Below the pieces are notes generated by a model, which did not search any database, had not been told where the DNA came from, and worked only from the letters and a program-made list of their open reading frames with translations. A stretch of DNA of 31,532 bases from Desulfovibrionaceae bacterium UBA3823 (GTDB taxonomy: Bacteria; Desulfobacterota; Desulfovibrionia; Desulfovibrionales; Desulfovibrionaceae). Within the stretch, counting starts at the first letter, position 1, and each line of letters begins with the position of its first letter. Where the stretch lies: contig DFDR01000064.1 of the NCBI GenBank assembly GCA_002369295.1, positions 2,280 to 33,811 on the forward strand, given 5' to 3'. The translations under genes were made by a program, and so were the position numbers. This document shows, piece after piece, positions 25,602-31,532 of the stretch.

Positions 25602-26585
25602 ATGAAGCATCTTGAACCGGAACAACTCGCCAGGCTCGACGCCTACTGGAAGGACTGGGCCAGCCAGCCCACCCAGGAAAAGCAGCTGCGCGTCAGACTC
25701 AGGCTCTACTTCATCTACCTGCTCATCCGCCACGGCGGGCTTCGGCTCGGCGAGGCGCTCGCGCTCGACGACAACCGGGATCTGGTCTTCTCCACCGCCA
25801 CCGTGCGCATCCGGGGATCCCGCGACATCCAGATCCAGGAGCAGGCCATGGCGGCCCTCCTGAAGATAGTCGAGCATCCGGCGCTCGCCGAACTCCACGG
25901 CAGCCTTGCCGGCATCGACCCCGGCTACGTGCGCAAGAGCTTCTACCAGGCGGCCAGCGACTGCGGCCTGCCGGACAAGACCCTGGGCGGCCCGAGGGTG
26001 CTCAGGCACGCGCGCGGCGCCGAACTCATGGAAAGCGGGGTGCCGGCGCCCATAGTCCAGAAGTTCCTCGGCCTGCAGAGCCCCGTGCAGGCCATACGGC
26101 TCAAGGAATTCCAGGACGGCGAGGCAAGGCAGATCATCCACGCCCACCTGCGCCGCGAGACCCTGCGCCGCTCTTCTGCCCGCAACGCCTTCGCCGGCTC
26201 CATCACGCGCATCCAGGAGAGCCGGAACATGGCCCAGGTGACCCTGACGGCCCTCTCCGGCCTCGAGGTGACGGCCATCATCTCCATGGAGAGCATGCGC
26301 AGCCTCGACCTGCGCAGGGGGCAGACCGCCACGGCGCAGGTCAAGGCGCCCTGGGTCGTGCTCTCGCCGCCAGGCACCGCCACGAGCTGCGCCAACAACT
26401 TCCAGGGCACCGTGCTCTTCGTCAGGAAGGGCTCCCTCGAGGCGAGCGTGCGCCTGCGACTTTCGGACGGCACGGGCATGGCTGCCATGCTCCCCCTGGA
26501 GGCCGTGGATCGTCTCGGCCTCGCGGAGGGCGCGGCCTGCACCGTCAGCTTCTCCGCCATGTCCGTGGTGCTGGCGCCGGGATAG
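25602..26585 (+). CDS. tunR: TunR-type tungstate/molybdate-responsive regulator (integrase-like domain plus two TOBE domains)
   Basis: This 327-residue protein fuses a tyrosine-recombinase-like domain (about 20-180) to two TOBE/Mop domains (about 195-258 and 264-327; SARNAFAGSITRIQ then SCANNFQGTVLFV). Two recombinase arginines remain (R48 in HGGLRLGEAL, R135 in RVLRHARG), but the HxxR His, the second His/Trp (LGL replaces LGH) and the nucleophilic Tyr are absent, so it cannot recombine DNA. This architecture defines TunR, a family described from sulfate-reducing deltaproteobacteria that controls modABC or TSUP-type oxyanion transporters. The TOBE pair would bind tungstate or molybdate as in ModE. 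No molybdate transporter gene lies in the window, so its targets are elsewhere. ATG 25602 is the first start at the domain; the ribosome binding site is weak. Confidence 0.85.
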   Translation: MKHLEPEQLARLDAYWKDWASQPTQEKQLRVRLRLYFIYLLIRHGGLRLGEALALDDNRDLVFSTATVRIRGSRDIQIQEQAMAALLKIVEHPALAELHGSLAGIDPGYVRKSFYQAASDCGLPDKTLGGPRVLRHARGAELMESGVPAPIVQKFLGLQSPVQAIRLKEFQDGEARQIIHAHLRRETLRRSSARNAFAGSITRIQESRNMAQVTLTALSGLEVTAIISMESMRSLDLRRGQTATAQVKAPWVVLSPPGTATSCANNFQGTVLFVRKGSLEASVRLRLSDGTGMAAMLPLEAVDRLGLAEGAACTVSFSAMSVVLAPG

Positions 26586-26623
26586 CGCGTTCCGGCACAG
26601 AAGACAGGCAGGCAAGCCGGGGA

Positions 26624-26646
26624 CTGCCGGCCCCCTTCGCCGGCAG
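26624..26646. terminator. Shared hairpin between convergent tunR and PabB/PabC-like genes
   Basis: CTGCCGGC (26624-26631) and GCCGGCAG (26639-26646) form a perfect eight-base stem with a seven-base loop. An outer inverted repeat, GGATAGCG with CGCTATCC, spans both stop codons. No T-run follows on either strand, so bidirectional termination is plausible but not canonical. Confidence 0.45.
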
Positions 26647-26649
26647 CCG

Positions 26650-28347
26650 CTATCCGCGCGGACGCCGGGGCTTCTCTATGCTCGCCTCGACGGCGCCGTA
26701 GACGGCGCTGACGCACCAGGCCCGCTCCATCTGCAGCACTTCCTGCAGGGGGAGATCGCGCTCCTCGACAGCCTTGAGATCCACGAGCGCCTGGCGCAGG
26801 ACATCGTTCTTCATGCCCGTCTTCAGGGGCGGGGTGACGAGGACGCCGTCCTGCTCGAAGACGAGGGCGCTCCGCGCGCCGCTGGCTGCCAGCCCCAGCC
26901 TGTTGACGAAGAGCACGTCGAAGCACTCGCCGGCATCGATGCGCTCGAAGGCCTTGTCGAACCAGGGATGGTAGGCCGTGGCGAAGGCAAGATAGTCGCT
27001 GCGCTCGTCCAGGGCCTTGCGGGAGAGGCCGAGCCTAGCGTCTGCCGCGTCCGAAAGCGGCCTGGCCGCAAGCGTCGCCCTGCCCCCGGCATCTGCCGTC
27101 AGCACAAGCTCGCAGGGGCCTTCAAGACTGGCGCCTCTGCCGGCAAGCTCCTCCCGCCAGGCCTCGGGAAGCCTGGCCCACTGCGAGGCAAGGGCTTCCG
27201 GCGCGAGCCTGCCCTGCTGCCCAGGGGAAGGCCTGGCTTCGCAGGGCGCAAGCCCTTCGAGCAGGGGATCCACCCAGGAAGCCGCCATGCCGTGCAGGAC
27301 AAGCTGGCGCTGGATGCGCTTGAGATGCGCCTCCAGCATGAAGACGGCGCCGCCCTCGAGGCGCATGGCCTCCTCAAAGACCGTGCCCTCGGGCAGGGTT
27401 GCCCAGCGCACGGGAGCGCAGATCTGCTCCCAGGCCTCGTCTTCGGCAATGGCCGCGTTCACCCGGCCGCCGGCCGCCAGGCGGTAGCGCTGGTCGCCGG
27501 GGCGCTTTTCCAGACTGCGCTCGACCAGGGCCAGCTCGGTATGGCCGATGCTGAAGACGCCGAAGACGCCGCCGTATATTCCGCGGGCCCGCAGCTCATG
27601 GCCGAAGATCTGCTCCGGCGTTCCCGTCCGGCCCCTGGCCTGGACGGCGGGAAAGAGCGCGTCGAAGACCGCCTTCACGGGAAGCCCCTGGCGCCACTGG
27701 CAGGAAAGCTCCCCTTCGCCCGCTTCCACGGTGCCGGGCTCGGCAATGCCGGCAAGGGCGGCGGCGAGGCAGTCCCTGTCCGCTTCGGGCGCATCGATGC
27801 GGAGGATCTCCGGCTTGCCCGCGCCCTCCTTCGAAGCCTCCAGGAAGCGCCTGCCCGAGAGGCAGATCACCTCTTCGAAGGCGTCCTTGAAGAAGCCCCT
27901 GTACGGCACGTCCCGCGACGCCGCGAGGCTTTCGAAGATCAGGCGGCCTTCGCAGGCCGTCTCCAGCTGGAGCTCCTCCGAGAGCACGACGTCGGCGCGG
28001 GGATCGGCCTCCAGCACGGCACTGCGCCTGCGGGCGAACCAGGCCCGGTCCAGTCCCTTGGCCAGCTCGGGGCAGAAGCAGGGGGCCTTGGGCTGCAGGG
28101 CCAGGGGACGGCGGTGGCGGAAGAGCATGAAGTTGACGTAGGGCGTCTGCTCGAAGCGGGGATCGGGCTGCACGGGCTGCTCCGGCACCGGCGAAACGGC
28201 GTCCCAGCGGACAAAGCCCGCGAGATAGCCCGACCGGCGCAGCTTCTCCAGCTGCTCGAAGGCTTCGGGCAGATCCTTCCGGGTCAGGGCCTTCACCATG
28301 AAGATGGGCGTTTCGTAGACGTAGTCGCCAAAGATCAGTGTCACCAT
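26650..28347 (-). CDS. Degenerate aminodeoxychorismate synthase/lyase (PabB-PabC) fusion-like protein
   Basis: This 565-residue protein has the layout of a fused PabB-PabC, which makes p-aminobenzoate from aminodeoxychorismate. The N-terminus (MVTLIFGDYVYETP, GYLAGFVRWDA) and the pieces LSGRRFLEA and RGIYGGVFGVF echo the chorismate-binding domain. That domain is shortened: the KGT and M-V-D-L-RND motifs are missing and TGAPK reads TGTPEQ. The C-terminal class IV aminotransferase-like half (DVLFVNRLGLAASG, VTPPLKTGM) has Ala456 where the PLP lysine is expected (YLAFATAYH) and Ser489 in place of the conserved Glu. Both reactions therefore look lost or altered. The frame is intact with normal codon bias, so it is probably expressed. 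ATG 28347 has GGAG seven bases upstream. I am fairly sure of the homology, not of any activity. Confidence 0.7.
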   Translation of the reverse strand: MVTLIFGDYVYETPIFMVKALTRKDLPEAFEQLEKLRRSGYLAGFVRWDAVSPVPEQPVQPDPRFEQTPYVNFMLFRHRRPLALQPKAPCFCPELAKGLDRAWFARRRSAVLEADPRADVVLSEELQLETACEGRLIFESLAASRDVPYRGFFKDAFEEVICLSGRRFLEASKEGAGKPEILRIDAPEADRDCLAAALAGIAEPGTVEAGEGELSCQWRQGLPVKAVFDALFPAVQARGRTGTPEQIFGHELRARGIYGGVFGVFSIGHTELALVERSLEKRPGDQRYRLAAGGRVNAAIAEDEAWEQICAPVRWATLPEGTVFEEAMRLEGGAVFMLEAHLKRIQRQLVLHGMAASWVDPLLEGLAPCEARPSPGQQGRLAPEALASQWARLPEAWREELAGRGASLEGPCELVLTADAGGRATLAARPLSDAADARLGLSRKALDERSDYLAFATAYHPWFDKAFERIDAGECFDVLFVNRLGLAASGARSALVFEQDGVLVTPPLKTGMKNDVLRQALVDLKAVEERDLPLQEVLQMERAWCVSAVYGAVEASIEKPRRPRG

Positions 28348-28614
28348 CGCATCGCTCCAGGGGTCCAGGCGGACCTGCTCGCAGTCTCTTGGGGAAGGGC
28401 GCCCCAAGGCCCAGCGAAGGTATCCCTCAATCGCCCTTCCTTCAAGGAGCAAGGCCGCCTGCCTGCCGGAGGCAGGCCCGCCCCAGCCGGGGAGCATGCG
28501 GGTTCTGCCAAATATCCTTCCTGATTCCGGCACCTTGCTCCAGGAATGACAAGGAACCTGCTTTCTGCTACCACAGGCTCTGGCGCGGTCGTCCGCGCCT
28601 CGAGGAACTGCCCC
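28348..28614. other. Divergent intergenic region between PabB/PabC-like and DUF4198-like genes
   Basis: GCCTGCC (28457-28463) and GGCAGGC (28471-28477) form a seven-base hairpin. The region must hold promoters for both genes, but no convincing hexamer pairs are visible. Confidence 0.3.
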
Positions 28615-29730
28615 ATGCTGCACGCCTTGCGCCTTCGCCTGCCATCTTTCCTGCCATCCTTCCTGCCTGCCGCGCTTGCGGCCTGCATGAGCCTTGCCGC
28701 CGCCCCTGCGGCGGCGCAGACGACGCTGCTCATCCCCAGCCGGACCAGCATCGAGGAGAGGCTGGCCGCGCCTTCCTCAAGGGATGCCGCCCAGGCCCAG
28801 CAGCCCCAGGCGCAGGAAAGGAAGAGCCAGGAGGCCGCGAAAAACGCGTCGAAAGACGCGGCAAAGGACGCATCGAAGGACGCGGCAAAGGACGCGGCCA
28901 GAGGGACGCCCGATCCCACGGCCGCTTCCGGCCAGGCGGACCAGGCGGAAGCTGCGCCGGCAGAGCCGCCCGCGCCCCCGCTTTCGCAGACGGTCGGCTC
29001 GGTGCTCGCCAGCATCCTTGCGGCCGGCACGCCCGAAGTCCTCAACGAGGAGATCGATCTGCTCATCGCCGGCATGGAGCCTGCCCGCTGCAAGGGCGTG
29101 GCCATGGACATGCCGCGCATCTTCACCATCCAGCGCTTCGAGCGCGACGCGGCCAGGCCGGACCAGCCTGCGTCGCGGCAGGATCTGCTGGGCGACGTCG
29201 AGGAAATCCGCTATCTTGACCAGAAGGCCTGGGGCGCCAACGTGGGCATCGCCAGGCGCGGGCTCTACCACTTCTCCATCGAGACCAGGCCCTGGTGGGA
29301 CGCGCCGGCGCACAGCTACCAGCAGCAGATAGTCAAGACCATCGTGCCGGTCTACGGCGAAGACTGGGGCTGGCACCTGCCCTCGGGCCTGAGCTTCGAG
29401 ATCGTCCCCCTGGTGCGCCCCTTCGGGCTGACGGCGCCGGCCTTCTTCGCGGCCAGGGTGCTCGTCGACGGCAAGCCGGCTTCCGGCCTCGAGGTCGAGA
29501 TCCAGCGCATCAGCACCGACGGCAGAAAGCCCGCCTCGCCCTGGCAGGAAGCGATTGCGTCCCGCACCCTCGAGAGCGGCGACGTCGCCTGCGTGCTGAA
29601 CGAGCCGGGCTGGTGGTGCATCCAGGCCTCAAGGCAGGGCGCGCCGCTCAAGGGCCCCGAGGGCGAACCCTCGCCCTTGCGCGTTGGCACCGTCTTCTGG
29701 CTCTACGTGGACGCCAGAAGCGCCAAGTAG
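28615..29730 (+). CDS. Exported DUF4198-like protein (nickel-uptake-associated type)
   Basis: This 371-residue protein has an N-terminal signal (MLHALRLRL, hydrophobic run) that ends in LAAC at 21-24, a possible lipobox; a conventional AAPAAA-Q cleavage is also possible. A low-complexity Lys/Asp/Ala/Ser stretch at about 77-95 is encoded by 24-base DNA repeats, followed by a Pro/Ala linker. The C-terminal domain contains GEDWGWHLPSGLSFEIVPL and VRPFGLTAPAFFAARVLVDG, matching DUF4198 proteins, which often lie next to nickel or cobalt importers. No transporter is adjacent here, so the metal link is inferred from the family. ATG 28615 has GAGGAA about nine bases upstream. It is periplasmic or membrane-anchored. 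Confidence 0.78.
   Translation: MLHALRLRLPSFLPSFLPAALAACMSLAAAPAAAQTTLLIPSRTSIEERLAAPSSRDAAQAQQPQAQERKSQEAAKNASKDAAKDASKDAAKDAARGTPDPTAASGQADQAEAAPAEPPAPPLSQTVGSVLASILAAGTPEVLNEEIDLLIAGMEPARCKGVAMDMPRIFTIQRFERDAARPDQPASRQDLLGDVEEIRYLDQKAWGANVGIARRGLYHFSIETRPWWDAPAHSYQQQIVKTIVPVYGEDWGWHLPSGLSFEIVPLVRPFGLTAPAFFAARVLVDGKPASGLEVEIQRISTDGRKPASPWQEAIASRTLESGDVACVLNEPGWWCIQASRQGAPLKGPEGEPSPLRVGTVFWLYVDARSAK
28843..28898 (+). repeat. Tandem 24-base coding repeat in the DUF4198-like gene
   Basis: Two near-identical 24-base units (28843-28866 and 28867-28890) and the start of a third encode NASKDAAK, DASKDAAK and DAA. The units differ at only a few bases, so recent slippage expansion is likely and length may vary between strains. 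Confidence 0.8.
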
Positions 29731-29792
29731 CCGGCGCCCTGCCAGGCGGCAGAGCCAGACCGGGTGCCGGCAGAAAATCCGGGCAGCCCGAC

Positions 29793-29821
29793 TTGTCAAG
29801 GCCTGCGGCCGACCCTATATT
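29793..29821 (+). promoter_or_regulatory. Sigma-70 promoter of the Tim44-like gene
   Basis: TTGTCA (29793-29798) and TATATT (29816-29821) are exactly 17 bases apart in otherwise GC-rich DNA. Transcription would begin near 29828, about 108 bases before the ATG at 29936. It separates this gene from the DUF4198-like gene upstream. Confidence 0.75.
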
Positions 29822-29935
29822 TGGCAGGGACGGCAGAGCCTGCGGCCCCGCCTTCCCTCCCGTCAACGCCTTTCCCGGTGCGGGCCCTGCCTGCACCGTT
29901 CAGCAGCGCGCCGGCCTCGCCGGCAGGAGACGACC

Positions 29936-30904
29936 ATGAAAAAGAAAGCAGCTTCGACCCTCCTTGCCCTGGTCCTTGCCGGGACCGTCACCCTGCTTCC
30001 CTGCTCGGCCGATGCGGCCCGCATGGGCGGCGGACGCTCCTTCGGCAGCCAGCCCTCCATGAGGGCCCCGGCGCCCCGTCCCGCGCCTGCCCAGCCCTAC
30101 ACGCAGCAGCGTCCCATGCAGCAGCCCCGTCCCATGAACCAGCCCGCCCAGCAGCGCGGCGGCCTGGGCTTCGGCGGAGGCCTCCTCGGCGGCCTGCTTG
30201 CCGGCTCCGTGCTCGGATCCCTCTTCGGCGGAGGCCAAGGCGGCCAGGCCGCGGGCGAAGCCGGCCAGGCTGGCGCGGCCGGCGGCGGAGGCATCGGCCT
30301 CTTCGACATCATCCTGCTCTTCGGCGGCATCTGGCTCCTGATGCGACTCTTCAAGCGCCGCCAGCAGCCGGCAGGCGGCTCCTTCGGCCAGCAGACGGCG
30401 GCAGGCCAGCCCGGCCAGACGCCCTTCGGCGGAGCCACCCAGTATGCGGGCCAGACGGCGCAGGGCGCCGGCGCCGCCTGGGGCGCCCTGCGCGGCCAGC
30501 AGGCCCCTGCCGGCAATTTCGCCCAGCCGAACATTCCGCCCGACTTCAACGCCGAAGAGTTCCTGCGCGGCGCCAAGATGGCCTACACCCGCATGCAGGC
30601 GGCCTGGGACCGCCGCGACATCGCAACCATAGCCCAGTTCGCCACGCCCGCCGTGGTGCAGGAGCTTGAGCGCCAGAAGGCTGAGGATCCCAACCCCAGC
30701 CAGACGCAGATCCTGCTCGTCAACGCCAGCCTCCAGTCCGTGGAGGAATTCGGCGACAAGGACCGCGCGGCCGTCTACTTCGACGTCGTCATGCGCGAGG
30801 ATCCCAACCAGGAGCAGCCCACCCACGCCCGCGAGATCTGGACCTTCGTGCGCCAGCACCAGACCGGCAACTGGCAGCTCGACGGCCTGCAGCAGGTCGA
30901 GTAG
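29936..30904 (+). CDS. Tim44-like domain membrane protein
   Basis: This 322-residue protein has a Sec signal (MKKKAASTLLALVLAG ... ADAA near 28), a Pro/Gln/Met-rich stretch (41-75), a glycine-rich stretch (76-120), one transmembrane helix at about 119-139 (GLFDIILLFGGIWLLMRLF) followed by KRR, and a Gly/Gln linker. The C-terminal Tim44-like domain at about 195-322 includes FLRGAKMAYTRMQAAWDRRD and ends QLDGLQQVE. Mitochondrial Tim44 links import pores to chaperones; the bacterial relatives have no firmly known role, and their cone-shaped domain may bind lipids or small molecules. ATG 29936 has AGGAGA five bases upstream. The gene has its own promoter and a strong terminator, so it is monocistronic. 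Confidence 0.88.
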   Translation: MKKKAASTLLALVLAGTVTLLPCSADAARMGGGRSFGSQPSMRAPAPRPAPAQPYTQQRPMQQPRPMNQPAQQRGGLGFGGGLLGGLLAGSVLGSLFGGGQGGQAAGEAGQAGAAGGGGIGLFDIILLFGGIWLLMRLFKRRQQPAGGSFGQQTAAGQPGQTPFGGATQYAGQTAQGAGAAWGALRGQQAPAGNFAQPNIPPDFNAEEFLRGAKMAYTRMQAAWDRRDIATIAQFATPAVVQELERQKAEDPNPSQTQILLVNASLQSVEEFGDKDRAAVYFDVVMREDPNQEQPTHAREIWTFVRQHQTGNWQLDGLQQVE

Positions 30905-30932
30905 CTTCCCGGCATCAGCGCTCTGCCTTTCC

Positions 30933-30959
30933 GGCGCCGGCTCCGGCCGGCGCCTTTTT
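30933..30959 (+). terminator. Intrinsic terminator after the Tim44-like gene
   Basis: GGCGCCGG (30933-30940) and CCGGCGCC (30947-30954) form a perfect stem with a six-base loop, followed directly by TTTTT (30955-30959). It is a textbook Rho-independent terminator. Confidence 0.92.
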
Positions 30960-30996
30960 CGTCTCTGCGGACTGGCGCCACGCGCCGAGGATCCCC

Positions 30997-31398
30997 ATGA
31001 AAGACTCCATCCAGAACGGCGACCACCTCTACCAGCTCATGGACATGACCATCGAGGAGGCCCGCCCCGACTACGCCCGCGTCTCCATGCCCCTCTCCCT
31101 GCCCATCGTCAACGGCATGGGCGTCGCCCACGGCGGCGCCCTCTTCACCCTGGCCGACATCGCCTTCGGGGCGGCCTCCAACTGCGAGGAGGAAACCGGC
31201 ACAGTGACCCTCTCGACCAGCATCCAGTTCCTGGCCCCGGGACGCAAGGGGCCCTTCACGGCCGAGGCCAGGCTCGTGCGCGGCGGCCGGCGCATCGTGA
31301 CCTACGACGTGGACGTGCGCGATGCCGACGGCACCCTGCTGGTCCACGCCGTCACCCAGGGCATGAAGACGGATAGGCCCTTCAAGGTGGTGAAATAG
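30997..31398 (+). CDS. PaaI-family hotdog-fold thioesterase
   Basis: This 133-residue hotdog protein carries the PaaI signature NGMGVAHGGALFTLADIAFG at about 39-58, with the HGG turn and the catalytic-zone Asp (LADIAFG). Matching later strands are TLSTSIQFLAPGRKG and YDVDVRDADGTLLVHA. Members hydrolyse acyl- or aryl-CoA thioesters in the cytosol, usually as tetramers; the substrate is unknown. ATG 30997 follows GAGGATCCCC. It lies after the Tim44 terminator, so it needs its own promoter in the 38-base gap or read-through; none is clear. The stop at 31398 is followed by about 130 bases in which I see no gene or terminator. Confidence 0.9.
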   Translation: MKDSIQNGDHLYQLMDMTIEEARPDYARVSMPLSLPIVNGMGVAHGGALFTLADIAFGAASNCEEETGTVTLSTSIQFLAPGRKGPFTAEARLVRGGRRIVTYDVDVRDADGTLLVHAVTQGMKTDRPFKVVK

Positions 31399-31532
31399 CG
31401 CGATGCCCTGCGGGGAAGAAGGCTGAACGCGCGGCACTCTCCGCACAGCGGCTGGGCTTGCCCCGCGCGCCCCGCTGCCCCCTGCGAAGCCCCTGCGCCG
31501 GCGGCATCCTTCCCCGGTCGCGCGGGCCCGGC

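Overview
The window is high-GC, densely packed bacterial chromosome with strongly GC-biased third codon positions. The gene set points to a Desulfovibrionaceae-like sulfate- or sulfite-reducing bacterium. The best clue is a TunR-type regulator (an integrase fold fused to two TOBE domains, a family described from sulfate-reducing deltaproteobacteria), supported by a three-domain NifU with NifS and Rrf2, a DUF4198-like secreted protein and a single RelA/SpoT homologue. The species cannot be named from sequence alone. I saw no rRNA, tRNA, CRISPR array, intact insertion sequence or prophage.

Layout. 1-4126 (+): the 3' part of a phosphoglycolate-phosphatase-like gene, then metA, an Rrf2 regulator, nifU and nifS in one tight unit. 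4262-5638 (+): a pyridine-nucleotide-disulfide oxidoreductase whose catalytic His is replaced by Tyr. 5649-7034 (-): a coupled operon of a Trm112-like zinc ribbon, a YfcE-like phosphodiesterase and Maf. 7201-8961: an HxlR regulator (+) converging on a FrnE-like DsbA-fold protein and a metallo-beta-lactamase hydrolase (-). 9291-11981 (-): an exported M16 peptidase with a clear terminator. 12311-16874 (+): a bifunctional Rel, a YqhD/BDH-like alcohol dehydrogenase and a glycosyltransferase. 17238-20477 (+): a large SWIM-SNF2 helicase behind a good sigma-70 promoter. 20478-21937: the only accessory-looking stretch, with stable hairpins, a 24-residue hydrophobic peptide whose ribosome binding site is sealed in a hairpin, and a frameshifted, 5'-truncated gene. 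21938-24472 (-): a protein with two degenerate GGDEF-like domains and TPRs. 24757-26585 (+): a second metallo-beta-lactamase hydrolase and tunR. 26650-28347 (-): a PabB-PabC-like fusion that lacks key residues of both activities. 28615-31398 (+): a DUF4198-like secreted protein, a Tim44-like membrane protein with its own promoter, and a hotdog thioesterase.

Working together. Most genes are housekeeping. The metA-rrf2-nifU-nifS unit joins homoserine activation for methionine to cysteine desulfuration and Fe-S assembly under a probable Fe-S-sensing regulator. The stretches that best merit follow-up are the sORF/hairpin module at 20838-21136 with the neighbouring broken gene, the apparent double pseudoenzyme at 26650-28347, and the recombinase-derived regulator at 25602-26585.
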